Part shown: positions 1 through 8,783 of the stretch, piece after piece
Position numbering within the stretch: the first letter of the stretch is position 1
How the letters are laid out: every line of letters starts with the position of its first letter
Assembly: GCF_026651875.1 (NCBI RefSeq)
Contig: NZ_CP104067.1
Span: 5,446,501-5,510,500, forward strand
DNA: 64,000 nt
Direction of reading: 5' to 3'
Source: Alicyclobacillus fastidiosus
GTDB lineage: Bacteria; Bacillota; Bacilli; Alicyclobacillales; Alicyclobacillaceae
Program-made: the position numbers and the translations under genes
The notes under the pieces: model-generated
Told to the model about the DNA's origin: nothing
What the model saw: only the letters and a program-made list of their open reading frames with translations
Database searches by the model: none

Positions 1-1097
1 AAATCGTCGGTCGCGACCACGATGATTACCGTGAGGATCATCGTAATCGCTTCGGAGATGTTCATCTTCCGCAGATCTCGAAGCGATGTCCACTCGAACG
101 TGTTGACCGACACCATGAACATCACGCCGACCAACACGGCGATGGGCACTATCCGAACGACAGCGCTCAAGAGCACGAGCAAAATCAGAAGAAATGCGCC
201 GGACACAAACGTGGACAACCGCTTGCGCCCGCCCGATTCCACGTTGATGACGGTCTGCCCAATCATGGCGCAGCCACCCATCGCCCCGAAAAATCCACAG
301 ACTAGATTCGCGATACCCAATCCCCGCAGTTCCCGATTCTTGTCACTCTTCGTCCGCGTGCGCTCGTCGACGATGGTCGCCGTCATCAGCGTCTCCATCG
401 ATCCGACGACCGCAATTGGCAAGGAAAACGGCAGAATCACCTGGAGCGTGTGAAGATTAAACGGCACCATCGGAATGTGAAAAGACGGTAATTGGCTCGT
501 CATGTGCCCTAACTGTCCGACCGTCTGCACGTGTGCGCCCGTGACCACCGACAGGATGGTCATGACGATAATCGCCACTAGAGCCGACGGCACCACCTTG
601 GTGAAACGCGGCAACCCGTAGATGATCACGAGCGTTCCCGCCACCATGACATACGCCATCCAATTGGCACCGCGCAAATGAGGCAATTGTGCGACAAACA
701 GCAAAATGGCCAACGCGTTCACGAACCCCGTGATGACAGACTGTGGAACGAACGTGATGAACCGCCCGAGCTTCATTACACCGAACAAAATCTGTAAGAG
801 TCCAGTCAACACTGCTGCGGCAAACAAGTACTGCACCCCGTACTCCTTGACCAATGACACCATCAATAATGCGGTTGACCCGGTCGCTCCCGAAATCATT
901 CCCATCCGACCGCCCGTAAAAGAGATGACGATGGCGAGGATGAATGCCGCGTAGAGCCCGACCATGGGATCCACCCCGGCGATCATGGAGAACGCAATCG
1001 CCTCAGGAATCAGGGCAAACCCTACAGTCATTCCCGACAAAACGTCATTCTTTACATTTGAGAACCACTGTTCTCGAATGCGTGTCTGAATCGACAA
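1..1097 (-). CDS. SulP family inorganic anion transporter (3' end outside window)
   Basis: Translating the minus strand from a TTG at 1097 gives an uninterrupted 365-codon frame that runs off the window edge, so the C-terminus is missing. It is a polytopic membrane protein. The N-terminal part has the SulP features of a first helix with ...GMTVGFALIPEAIAFS and a DPMVGLYAAF segment, and later helices are rich in Gly, Ala and Ile. SulP/SLC26 proteins move sulfate, bicarbonate or other anions, usually by H+ or Na+ coupling; the substrate cannot be told here. A cytoplasmic STAS domain would be expected beyond the window. The start was chosen because a G-rich ribosome site lies just upstream at about 1101-1109 and homology begins at once. 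Confidence 0.85.
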   Translation of the reverse strand, partial: MSIQTRIREQWFSNVKNDVLSGMTVGFALIPEAIAFSMIAGVDPMVGLYAAFILAIVISFTGGRMGMISGATGSTALLMVSLVKEYGVQYLFAAAVLTGLLQILFGVMKLGRFITFVPQSVITGFVNALAILLFVAQLPHLRGANWMAYVMVAGTLVIIYGLPRFTKVVPSALVAIIVMTILSVVTGAHVQTVGQLGHMTSQLPSFHIPMVPFNLHTLQVILPFSLPIAVVGSMETLMTATIVDERTRTKSDKNRELRGLGIANLVCGFFGAMGGCAMIGQTVINVESGGRKRLSTFVSGAFLLILLVLLSAVVRIVPIAVLVGVMFMVSVNTFEWTSLRDLRKMNISEAITMILTVIIVVATDD

Positions 1098-1173
1098 GAG
1101 GTTCCCCCCACTTATTCAATTTTGGTGACTTTCAGCCACTCTCCGAAAGTCGGGTCCGTTGTCAGCAGTTCAA

Positions 1174-1203
1174 ATTATATACGGAGCGTCATAAATGGGG
1201 CAA
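1174..1203 (-). promoter_or_regulatory. Sigma-A-like promoter of the SulP gene
   Basis: On the minus strand a TTGCCC (-35, 1198-1203) and a perfect TATAAT (-10, 1174-1179) are separated by 18 bases. They lie about 75 bases upstream of the TTG start. The rest of the 1098-1443 gap contains no convincing gene. Confidence 0.6.
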
Positions 1204-1443
1204 TAGGTGGAAATTTCTGTAAGTGGAAATACGCAAAATAGGTATGACAGATAAAACTTTTAGTAGAGTGGACCGCCGCCGTCAGCGTAGAGAATGCCTG
1301 ATTGGTCAAATCTCGCGTCACAAATCACGGCCACGCCGCCGCTGTTGACTCGAAAATTGCAGTGGCGTGGCTCGTTCATGGCCGCCTAATCGTTGCGGTC
1401 CAGTCGCGACGGTGCGATTCTACTGGCTCCATCTTGCACGGGA

Positions 1444-2418
1444 TTACCAGATCGGCACGAATCCGTCGATTTCCTTCAACACCGCCTCGATTTCGCCGAG
1501 CACATCGCTACCGAGTACCACATCGACCGCCTTGACGTTCTCCTCGACCTGCGAGACGCGGCTTGCCCCGATGATGGCAGAACTCACGCCTGGTTGACGC
1601 AGGGTCCACGCGATGGCCAACTGCGAAAGGGACGCACCGAGCTCCTTGGCGATGCCCTCCAACTTTTGTACCGAGGTCAGCACATCGTCGCGAAGGTAGC
1701 TGTTGATCCAGTGATTTGTTTCACTGTTCGCGGCGCGAGTGCCCGCTGGTACGCCTTGGCCCGGTTTGTACTTGCCGGTCAAAATGCCCTGCGCCAACGG
1801 CGAAAAGACAACTTGTCCAATGCCAAACGACTCACACGTTGGCAGGACTTCCTTCTCTATGTAGCGGACAAGCATGTTGTAAATCGGTTGGTTCGACACC
1901 AGTGGTCGAAGGTTGCGCTTGGCCTCGATCGCCTTTGCGTTCGCGATTTGCGCAGCACTCCACTCGCTGACGCCTGCATAGAGGACTTTCCCTTGTGTGA
2001 TCAGGTCATCCAGTGCCCACAGCGTCTCTTCCAGAGGCGTGGCAGGGTCGTAGCGATGGCACTGGTAGAGGTCGATATAGTCCAGACCAAGGCGCATCAG
2101 GCTCGCATCACATTGTTCCACGATATGCTTTCTTGAAAGCCCGCGGTCATTGGGGCCATCCCCCATCGGAAAGAACACCTTGGTCGCGAGTACATAGCTG
2201 TTGCGAGGATACTTTTGCAACGCCTCGCCAACCACTTTTTCCGCTTCGCCGTGATTGTAGGCGTTTGAGGTATCAAAGAAGTTGATGCCGAGATCGTAAG
2301 CCCTTTCAATACAAGCAATGGCCGTTTCCCGTTCCGTCGCAGTACCATATGTCAACCAACTGCCAAGGGAAACCTCACTGACCTTCACACCACTGCCGCC
2401 AAGATTGCGATATTTCAC
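1444..2418 (-). CDS. Aldo/keto reductase
   Basis: This 324-residue protein starts MKYRNLGGSG, typical of the aldo/keto reductase superfamily (potassium-channel beta-subunit/YghZ-like branch). The conserved tetrad is visible: Asp49 and Tyr54 in FFDTSNAYNHG, Lys80 in LATK, and His121 in DLYQCHRYD. A C-terminal GASRVSQVEENVKA segment fits the NADPH phosphate-binding loop. It should be a cytosolic NADPH-dependent carbonyl reductase; the physiological substrate is unknown. The ATG at 2418 begins exactly where family homology starts. It stands alone between convergent or unrelated neighbours. Confidence 0.9.
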   Translation of the reverse strand: MKYRNLGGSGVKVSEVSLGSWLTYGTATERETAIACIERAYDLGINFFDTSNAYNHGEAEKVVGEALQKYPRNSYVLATKVFFPMGDGPNDRGLSRKHIVEQCDASLMRLGLDYIDLYQCHRYDPATPLEETLWALDDLITQGKVLYAGVSEWSAAQIANAKAIEAKRNLRPLVSNQPIYNMLVRYIEKEVLPTCESFGIGQVVFSPLAQGILTGKYKPGQGVPAGTRAANSETNHWINSYLRDDVLTSVQKLEGIAKELGASLSQLAIAWTLRQPGVSSAIIGASRVSQVEENVKAVDVVLGSDVLGEIEAVLKEIDGFVPIW

Positions 2419-2555
2419 CCGTGTACAACCTCCTAAATTTCACTACGACGCAAACCCACACGCCACATGAGGAGGGTGCGGGAATGGCTCGTCTCGTGTT
2501 GAAAGTGTACTTCACCAATCTAGCAAATGGAATACACGCAGCTTACGAAAATGAC

Positions 2556-2596
2556 GAGGGCGACTGGCACGCCAACTCCGCGTGCCAGTCGCCCTC
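2556..2596 (-). terminator. Intrinsic terminator of the transglutaminase-like gene
   Basis: A perfect 16-bp inverted repeat (2556-2571 with 2581-2596) has a 9-base loop. On the minus strand it is followed by a TTTT run. It lies 17 bases beyond the stop of the minus-strand gene at 2613. An 81-codon plus-strand frame crosses this hairpin and is not believed to be real. Confidence 0.85.
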
Positions 2597-2612
2597 CACA
2601 GATACGCGCTTC

Positions 2613-3671
2613 TCAGTATGCAGCGGTCACGTCAATCATCGTGTCACCCGCAGTTGGACTCGATGATAAGGTGTAACTCAGGCTTGAGAAACCATACAGC
2701 CCAGCTGAAGACAAGGCATTTAAAGCGCCGCTCGCCTGCGACATGGTCCCCTGAAATTTAAGCGTGAAATTCGTCTTGTGTGCATTCAAGTCGGACTGCA
2801 AGACGCCCTTTAGCGTTTGCGCGGTGACCAACTGGCTGTTCAGATCTGCCGAGATGCCCGTAGCAGATGCAATTTTGGAGATTTCAGGGTCTTTTGTCGT
2901 CTTCAGAAGTGCCGCGATGACCGACTCGAAGTTGGTGTTCGCGACGGGAAGACCGGTCGTGTTCCACGTGTGGTCCTTGGCCAATTGCGCATTGGTCACG
3001 TTGTAGTATGCATAGCTGACAGACCCTGGTTGCTTGTTGACCGGATCATCCCAGGTGACGTCGAGTTGGTACCAATGCCCGCCAATCTCCACTTCGTCCC
3101 AGAGGTGTGACCCGCCGCCTGCCGTACCAGCGACGAGACGTGCTGGAATGCCAGCGGTCGTCAACATGCGATAGGTGAGCGTGGCGATGCCCTGACAGAC
3201 TGCTGATCCCTCGTCCATCGCATCATACGGCGTGTATTTCGTCTCCGACGTGTCGTACGTGACGTGGTTGACAATCCAGTTGTGAATGACGAATTCCTTG
3301 TCGTAATCGCTCATCCCTGGCTTGACGATCTCACCCAGGACCTGCTTGATCTGCGCGTCCACAGTCGCACTCTGCTGTTTGGTTTGGAGCCAGTTCACAG
3401 TGACCTTCGTCGCCGATCCATTGGACGAATAGTACACACTGGACACCAATTCGTTGATATATGGCTGTGCAGCTAGCGCGCTCTTCACTGTGCCCTCCGC
3501 GTCCGAGAGCCCAAGTGGCACGCTAAAACTGGTATCTTGATTCACCAAATCCTGCTGTACGGTCGACGAGATGCTCGTCGTGCTGGTCGTCTGGGCGAGT
3601 GCGGTGACGGAGGGTGCTGTCAAACCTATCACAAGCCCTGTAGTGGCAAGCGTCATCAGTATATTCTTCAC
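2613..3671 (-). CDS. Secreted transglutaminase-like protein
   Basis: A 352-residue protein with a Sec signal peptide (Lys3, hydrophobic core to about residue 24, AlaLeuAla-Gln cleavage region). The central part, about residues 105-215, is a transglutaminase-like cysteine protease fold: Cys159 in GSAVCQGIA, His189 in GGSHLWDEV and Asp204 in YQLDVTWDDP form the expected triad. Bacterial members act outside the cell as proteases or cross-linkers; which applies here is not known. About 140 residues follow, including possible small repeats ending at residue 352. The start is GTG at 3671 with AGGGAG upstream. The gene is followed by a strong terminator and is probably monocistronic. Confidence 0.85.
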   Translation of the reverse strand: MKNILMTLATTGLVIGLTAPSVTALAQTTSTTSISSTVQQDLVNQDTSFSVPLGLSDAEGTVKSALAAQPYINELVSSVYYSSNGSATKVTVNWLQTKQQSATVDAQIKQVLGEIVKPGMSDYDKEFVIHNWIVNHVTYDTSETKYTPYDAMDEGSAVCQGIATLTYRMLTTAGIPARLVAGTAGGGSHLWDEVEIGGHWYQLDVTWDDPVNKQPGSVSYAYYNVTNAQLAKDHTWNTTGLPVANTNFESVIAALLKTTKDPEISKIASATGISADLNSQLVTAQTLKGVLQSDLNAHKTNFTLKFQGTMSQASGALNALSSAGLYGFSSLSYTLSSSPTAGDTMIDVTAAY

Positions 3672-3858
3672 AAGAAGACTCCCTTCGGATTCGCTAGACC
3701 TGCTAGTCTACGAATTCGGTTGAATGGCTGACGTTTATGGGTGTCGTCGCACGGCAAATATTCGGGGGGAAACGGAGGTTGATGGATAGAATTACATAAA
3801 GGGGAAATGCGTCGGTTCGCAGAAAAGTTCATCCAATCCGACGAAAGGAGTGAACGCG

Positions 3859-4584
3859 TTGAAAAGGAGCCTCATCGCAGTCACCGCAACCTTGATTTCC
3901 CTCTCCACTGCAGGACTAGGCACGGCGTTCGCAGCGACGAACAAGACGTACACGATGCAACCAGGTGATACGATGTACAAAATCTCCGTCGCACAACACG
4001 TATCACTATCTGCACTAGAGTCAGCCAATCCACAAATTACGAACTACAAGAATATCCGCGTGGGCCAGGTCATCAACATCCCGACCTCCACCACTGTGAC
4101 AGCCCATCTCGCTACGGCCGGAAAGACCGCGAGCACAGTCACCGGGTCTATCACCTCAGGGGCTTCTTCCACCTCAACTGAGCGGCAAAACATCCTCACG
4201 TACGCAAAAAGTCTGATCGGCACTCCGTATGCGTGGGGCGGAGACACACCGAGTTCTGGCTTTGACTGCTCTGGTTTCGTAGAGTACGTGTACGGCCACT
4301 TTGGCGTCACCCTGCCGCGCGAATCCCACGACCAAGCCACCGTCGGCCAGCCCGTGTCGCAAAGCGCCCTCCAACCGGGTGATCTCCTATTCTTCAAGGA
4401 CACCGACTCGAGCGCGGCCCTGTACTCCAACCACGTGACACACGTCGGAATTTACATGGGGAACGGTGCGATGATAGAGTCATCTTCGTCAAACAACAAC
4501 GAAGGGGTCGTCGTCGTTCAGAACGTGTTCTCCAACCCCTATTACACAGCGCACTACTACGGGGCGCGAAATGTGCTTGGCTGA
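3859..4584 (+). CDS. Secreted LysM - NlpC/P60 peptidoglycan endopeptidase
   Basis: The protein has a signal peptide ending in AlaPheAla-Ala, one LysM peptidoglycan-binding module (about residues 30-75, YTMQPGDTMYKIS ... VGQVINIP), a Ser/Thr/Ala-rich linker and a C-terminal NlpC/P60 domain. The catalytic Cys is in GFDCSGFV (about residue 137) and the His in HVTHVGIYMG (about residue 195). It should cut stem peptides in peptidoglycan, like LytF/CwlS-type D,L-endopeptidases. A GTG at 3850 is also in frame but overlaps the AAAGGAG ribosome site (3844-3850), so the TTG at 3859, eight bases downstream, is the likely start. Confidence 0.9.
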   Translation: MKRSLIAVTATLISLSTAGLGTAFAATNKTYTMQPGDTMYKISVAQHVSLSALESANPQITNYKNIRVGQVINIPTSTTVTAHLATAGKTASTVTGSITSGASSTSTERQNILTYAKSLIGTPYAWGGDTPSSGFDCSGFVEYVYGHFGVTLPRESHDQATVGQPVSQSALQPGDLLFFKDTDSSAALYSNHVTHVGIYMGNGAMIESSSSNNNEGVVVVQNVFSNPYYTAHYYGARNVLG

Positions 4585-4629
4585 GGCCTAGCGCCGTTTT
4601 TGGGAAACCTATCCTAGTTTTCTTGGGGT

Positions 4630-4668
4630 CGTCCCACACACATCGCCCGCGGTGTCGTTCGTGGGACG
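4630..4668. terminator. Weak hairpin between convergent genes
   Basis: CGTCCCAC (4630-4637) pairs with GTGGGACG (4661-4668) around a long, partly pairing loop. It lies between the converging LysM-NlpC gene and the RluA-type gene. There is no proper T run on either side, so a terminator role is only a guess. Confidence 0.3.
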
Positions 4669-4707
4669 GCATTCATCGGCCGCAGTTTCGATAGATTATC
4701 CAGCTCA

Positions 4708-5589
4708 TCACTTTGCGGGCGTCGTGAACAACTTGCGAAACGAGGGCGGGATGGCCGTCTCAAACGTGAGAACTTCCTCGGTAACCGGATGCCGGAACGA
4801 AAGTAACTGGGCGTGCAGTCCGAGGCGTCCAATCGGATTTTTCGTAGCTCCATACCGCTTGTCCCCGACCACCGGATGCCCGATGCTCTGCATGTGTACG
4901 CGAATTTGATTTTTTCTCCCGGTTTCTAGGTGTACCTCAAGCAGTGAATACTCCGCAGTCGATCTCTGCACTCGGTAGTGGGTGACGGCTTTCACGCCAT
5001 CTCCCGGCCTGCTGACGAACATCGTCTTCGTACTGCTTTCCTTCAGCCACGTTTCAATTTTCCCTTCCGGTTTGGCCACTTTGCCTTCCACGACGACGAT
5101 GTAAGCGCGACTGAGAACGCTCTCCCGCCAAGAGTTTTGCAAAGCCTGCTGCACTGCCTCACTTTTGGCGAACATCATGACGCCCGAAGTCTCTCTGTCC
5201 AAACGGTGAACGATGAACACCCGAGCCGTCTTCGAAGCCGCGCGCACGTGGTTCATCAGTATGCGATACGCCGTTCTATCGTGTTCCTCATCCGTCGCCA
5301 TCGACAACAGGCCGGGCGGCTTATCGATGACGATAAGATGTTCATCTTCGAACAGGATTCGAATGCCGTGCAGCACTTCGCCCATCCCGCGCACGGTGCC
5401 GAGAATCTTCACCTGTTGGCGTGGTTCGAGCCTGTGGTCGTGGCGCGTGACAATGCGCCCTTCGACCATCACTTGCCCGCGCGTCAACATCGTTTTCACC
5501 TTGTTGCGCCCCTTATTCGGGAATTGTTCAAGGAGAAATGGAAGCAGATCTTGCGCTTCTGTGACATTCAACGTTACTTCCTTAGCCAT
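4708..5589 (-). CDS. RluA-family rRNA pseudouridine synthase
   Basis: A 293-residue protein with an N-terminal S4 RNA-binding domain (FPNKGRNKVKTML...) and a pseudouridine synthase domain with the RluA signature HRLDRETSG, whose Asp is the catalytic residue. It converts uridine to pseudouridine in rRNA or tRNA; the exact target (RluA, RluC or RluD type) cannot be set from sequence alone. An in-frame extension reaches 5697, but the ATG at 5589 is preceded by a good GGAGG site, and homology starts there (MAKEVTLNV). Confidence 0.88.
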   Translation of the reverse strand: MAKEVTLNVTEAQDLLPFLLEQFPNKGRNKVKTMLTRGQVMVEGRIVTRHDHRLEPRQQVKILGTVRGMGEVLHGIRILFEDEHLIVIDKPPGLLSMATDEEHDRTAYRILMNHVRAASKTARVFIVHRLDRETSGVMMFAKSEAVQQALQNSWRESVLSRAYIVVVEGKVAKPEGKIETWLKESSTKTMFVSRPGDGVKAVTHYRVQRSTAEYSLLEVHLETGRKNQIRVHMQSIGHPVVGDKRYGATKNPIGRLGLHAQLLSFRHPVTEEVLTFETAIPPSFRKLFTTPAK

Positions 5590-5854
5590 CGGTGTACCTC
5601 CACCCAATCCGAAACCGTTTCGATTTCCAGTCCCAATCGTATTCATAGTATCCCTGTCGCCACCTCGAGAATTCACACGCACCTCGCTGAATGACACGTA
5701 TGTGTCCCGTCACGGCAATCAATCTAGTTGATACTAGCGCAAATCACCTGTTGCGTCGAACTGGCGTCTAAACCGGGAGAGATGGACACGATGATCACCT
5801 TTCTTTGACTGCACCCAAGATGTCTGTGGACGCTTGACGAGTAAAGTGGTATCC

Positions 5855-6307
5855 CTAGGAATCTATCACTCTATCCAGCACCCAATGTGAATTCATAGAG
5901 TATGGAACCTGCAAACGCAGTCGGAATTTGTAGCTAGCCAAAAACAATTTTTCCGGTCGCTGATATCGCCTAAGCCTGCCTACGCAAAGAATCCGCCCAC
6001 GTGCCAATCCAATCAGTTTGTACGTGATTCCCGCGACCAAAGTCGTCGAATCCGACACATTGGGAATGGTCCCAAACAAGTAGTACCAGATGTTCATCGC
6101 GCCCATGTCGACGTACGGATACTCACCGGTCGTGGCGATATATGCCTTCTCAATCATGTCGCCTAGCGCCCCCTGAACCGCCAGCGAGCCGAGGATGATC
6201 GTCCAGACTGTCCCAAAGTAGCATCGTATCGCCCACCGAGGCTTCGTCTTGGTGGGTGCGGCGGGCGGATGGAGCCCTCCAACATCCTGAACGCGCACAT
6301 CGTTCAC
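5855..6307 (-). pseudogene. Remnant of a membrane glycosyltransferase
   Basis: A 150-codon minus-strand frame contains an N-terminal cytoplasmic stretch, one clear transmembrane helix and a following loop (GEYPYVDMGAMNIWYYLFG). This resembles the start of polyprenyl-phosphate-sugar-dependent membrane glycosyltransferases (GT39/GT87-like). After about residue 100 (...TYKLIGL) the sequence becomes basic and non-membrane-like, as expected after a frameshift or deletion, whereas intact relatives are several hundred residues long. No continuation was found in the other two frames downstream. The family assignment is tentative; the broken state is supported by length and loss of membrane character. 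Confidence 0.5.
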
Positions 6308-6339
6308 TCCTCTTTGCGTACCCTGGAATTTCTACTTCC

Positions 6340-6762
6340 TCATTCTGACGCCAACTGGTTTTCGCCAGGGCGAAATACCCACCATTTGCTGCCGATGAAA
6401 TTCAACAGGAGCGTGATGCCGGTGATCACAACCTTGGTGGCGATGAGCGGTATCCATCCCTGCAGTACAAGCAGACAAATTTCTGATACGCCGTACGACA
6501 CTCCGTTGACGACCGCGAATTTGAACATCTGGGCAGCCCGCGAGTGGGGCTGCGTCCGGAACGTGATCAACCGATTCCACAGATAGCTGTTGCACAATCC
6601 GCATGCGTAAGAGACGGATTGGGCGACGAGCGCATTGCAGTGCATGAATCGAACCAGTGCGAAAAACATGGCGAAGTCGATGACTGTGTTCAGGATACCG
6701 ACGAAGCCAAAGCGGATCACTTGGCGGATGAGGGCACTCCAAGTGACCTCACGCCCCGCCAT
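6340..6762 (-). CDS. GtrA-like flippase
   Basis: A 140-residue GtrA family protein with four predicted transmembrane helices (FGFVGILNTVIDFAMFFAL..., VAQSVSYACGL, FAVVNGVSYGVSEICLL, VVITGITLLLNFIGSKWWVF). GtrA proteins are thought to flip polyprenyl-phosphate-linked sugars to the outer face of the membrane. The longer in-frame extension to 6870 is discounted: the ATG at 6762 has GAGGAG upstream and starts just before the homology. It overlaps the 3' end of the GT2 gene by 14 bases, so the two are translationally coupled and likely work as a sugar-lipid synthase and flippase pair. Confidence 0.88.
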   Translation of the reverse strand: MAGREVTWSALIRQVIRFGFVGILNTVIDFAMFFALVRFMHCNALVAQSVSYACGLCNSYLWNRLITFRTQPHSRAAQMFKFAVVNGVSYGVSEICLLVLQGWIPLIATKVVITGITLLLNFIGSKWWVFRPGENQLASE

Positions 6763-7783
6763 GCCGCGACTCCTCCTCAAACCCGAGTTGGCTTTCGAGA
6801 ATATACAGGGGTCGGTCTCGCGCCTCGTCGTGAATCCTCGCGACATACTGCCCAAGAATGCCGACAGCAATGAGCAAGATACTGTTTACAAACACCACTA
6901 CGGCCCCGAGTGCGAAGAGCCCCGACACCCCGCTTCCGGTGAACAGCGGCGCGCACAGTGCGCCAAAAAGGGCCACGATGCTCGCCAGGGCCAGAATAGC
7001 GCCCACATACATCGCCATCTTTAACGGCTTTTCCGAAAAAGAAGTGATGGCATCCGAGGACAGGCGCAACATCCGCTTGAGCGGATATTTCGTCTCTCCG
7101 GCGAACCGCCGATCTCGAACGTACTCTACGGCCGTCTGCCGGAATCCCACCCATGATACTAGCCCGCGGACAAACCGGCTCTTCTCCTTGAGTCCCTTCA
7201 TGACGGCGCATACCTTCCGGTCGATCAGGCGAAAATCCCCTGTATCGACCGGGATATCGACGTCCGTGAGGATGCGTAGAGAACGGTAGAAGAGAGCGGC
7301 CGTCCACCGTTTAAAGCGGGTATCGCCCTGGCGAACGGTCCGCTTGGCGTAGACGACATCGTTCCCTTGTCGCCAGGCTTCTACCATCTTCAAGATGAGT
7401 TCAGGCGGATCCTGCAAATCTGCGTCGATCACGATCACCGCATCGCCACTCGCGTAGTCCATCCCGGCACTGATGGCCACCTGATGGCCGAAGTTCCGCG
7501 AGAAATTGAGCACTTTGACACTTTGGCTAGTCGCAAATAGCCGCTCGAGGATCTCCCGCGAAACATCCTTGCTGCCGTCGTTTACGAAGATTAACTCATA
7601 CGGCTCGCCCAGCGTATCCATGACGGCCTTCAACCTGTCGTACGCGGTGGCCAATACCTCTTGTTCGTTGTACACCGGAATCACGACGGAGTAGCGGACG
7701 CGCTCCTTTGAGCCACTCTCAGGCAGTAGCTCACAATTGGGTTGAACCGGGTAATGGGCTGTATTACGAGCCGGTATATTCAT
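6749..7783 (-). CDS. GT2 polyprenyl-phosphate glycosyltransferase (YkcC/GtrB-like)
   Basis: A 344-residue family 2 glycosyltransferase. The N-terminal Rossmann-like domain has SVVIPVYNEQE, the nucleotide-sugar DADLQDPPE motif and a GDFRLIDRKV loop typical of DPM1/GtrB enzymes. Two transmembrane helices close the C-terminus (AMYVGAILALASIVALFG... and ...FVNSILLIAVGILGQYVARIHDE). It should load a sugar onto undecaprenyl phosphate. The ATG at 7783 has a GGTGGAGG site nine bases upstream; the GTG at 7801 lies inside that site. Neighbours (GtrA downstream, a YkcB-type C-terminal fragment upstream) match the Bacillus ykcB-ykcC arrangement. Confidence 0.9.
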   Translation of the reverse strand: MNIPARNTAHYPVQPNCELLPESGSKERVRYSVVIPVYNEQEVLATAYDRLKAVMDTLGEPYELIFVNDGSKDVSREILERLFATSQSVKVLNFSRNFGHQVAISAGMDYASGDAVIVIDADLQDPPELILKMVEAWRQGNDVVYAKRTVRQGDTRFKRWTAALFYRSLRILTDVDIPVDTGDFRLIDRKVCAVMKGLKEKSRFVRGLVSWVGFRQTAVEYVRDRRFAGETKYPLKRMLRLSSDAITSFSEKPLKMAMYVGAILALASIVALFGALCAPLFTGSGVSGLFALGAVVVFVNSILLIAVGILGQYVARIHDEARDRPLYILESQLGFEEESRHGGA

Positions 7784-8021
7784 ATAGTTGTGCACCTCCA
7801 CCCATATTCCTCACCTTCGATGCCGTCGACGAAGCAGACGCTGTCGATTGATACGCACTGCTCGGCACCAGTTTGCAGTTCGTCGTGATCCACTGCGTGA
7901 GTTTCGATTGCGATCCGCCCGCTCCACCGGACTGAATCAGGAAGTACTTAATTTTCCCGGCCTTCGCAAACTTCTCCAGTTGCGCGACCGAAATGGCCGG
8001 GTCAGTTCCGAGGAAGAGCGC
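7764..8021 (-). pseudogene. C-terminal fragment of a YkcB/ArnT-like mannosyltransferase
   Basis: Minus-strand codons from about 8021 to 7764 read as the extracytoplasmic tail of a GT39 ArnT/YkcB-type glycosyltransferase (GTDPAISVAQLEKFAK ... KIKYFLIQSGG ... LTQWITTNCK ... LYEYTGS). The large membrane part that should precede it is absent. Upstream, the sequence switches abruptly to a different frame belonging to a galU remnant. It overlaps the GT2 start by 20 bases, as in intact ykcB-ykcC pairs. It is best read as a deletion product. Confidence 0.7.
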
Positions 8022-8068
8022 ACCGCCTTCTCTCCGGGTGAGTGGACGACGCCAACGCACGTTTCGGA

Positions 8069-8473
8069 GAAGGGGGATGCGTCCGGCTCCAAGATGTATC
8101 TGCCGACCACCGCACAGTTGGATGGAGCGTCCTCACGACGCGGCTTCTCGACCACGTCCTCGACCGTTTGCAGGCGGATGTTCTGAAACTCGAACGACGT
8201 GCTCGGGGCGATGATGCCGTAGCGCTCTACGTCTTCATAAGGCACCTTTTGAACGCCGACGACCGAGGTCGAGAATTGCTCATACACCTGCTTCATTTCC
8301 GTCAAGCAAGGCGGATTGGACTGAATCAGTTCATCCGGAAGCAAGACCGCGAATGGTTCCCCGTCGGTAGGTATGTCCACGATTGGAAGCATCTCTTTTG
8401 GCAGGGTTTTGGTGATGGGCAAGAAGCGGGATCCAATCCCACCAGCGGGAATGACAGCTTTACGAATGGTCAT
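8069..8473 (-). pseudogene. galU (UTP-glucose-1-phosphate uridylyltransferase) remnant
   Basis: From an ATG at 8473 with a GGAG site nine bases upstream, the frame begins like GalU (IRKAVIPAGGIGSRFLPITK, KEMLPIVD), then jumps directly to a mid-protein segment (GEPFAVLLPDELI...). About 80 residues that normally lie between are missing. It continues through VGVQKVP...YGII and VEKPRREDAPSNCAVVGRYILEP and stops being GalU-like at about residue 135 of roughly 290. The frame then reads into the unrelated mannosyltransferase tail out of frame. Intact GalU makes UDP-glucose for surface glycans; this copy should be inactive. Confidence 0.8.
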
Positions 8474-8727
8474 CTTCTTCAACTCCGTTGCACATGGAAT
8501 CTAAGTCGCGAACGCTGCTGGAGCGCCCGTCGGCATCAGGCCTAAAACCCGGTCTCATCGGCTTGGGTGGCCGCCTGGCGATTGCACGCAAATCCGTTGG
8601 TTATCACGTGCCCTATTGTGCTCGACGGAACTGAAACGGACATGAGTGAAGGCTGAGAGTTTGCTGAAGGGTTGAAACCAAAAGGAGATGCGCGAGGATG
8701 TCTTAGCAGCTACTTGATCTGCGAAAA

Positions 8728-8746
8728 ATACTGTATACTGTATACA
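8728..8746. promoter_or_regulatory. Putative GntR operator upstream of the maleate-isomerase-like gene
   Basis: The overlapping palindromic element ATACTGTATACTGTATACA sits 38 bases before the TTG start. The core ATACTGTATAC recurs, inverted, just upstream of the GntR gene (11681-11705). GntR/FadR-type regulators commonly bind TGTATACA-like palindromes, so this is probably the binding site of the regulator encoded at 11011-11646. The remainder of 8474-8783 contains no believable gene. Confidence 0.6.
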
Positions 8747-8783
8747 TGACACCGTATTCATACTGCTGGAGGAGGGCTTCAAG

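Noticed and set aside
2421..2666. Possible 81-residue plus-strand gene
   Set aside because: It crosses a perfect terminator hairpin and overlaps the 3' end of the transglutaminase-like gene; the first about 45 residues look plausible but there is no family match.
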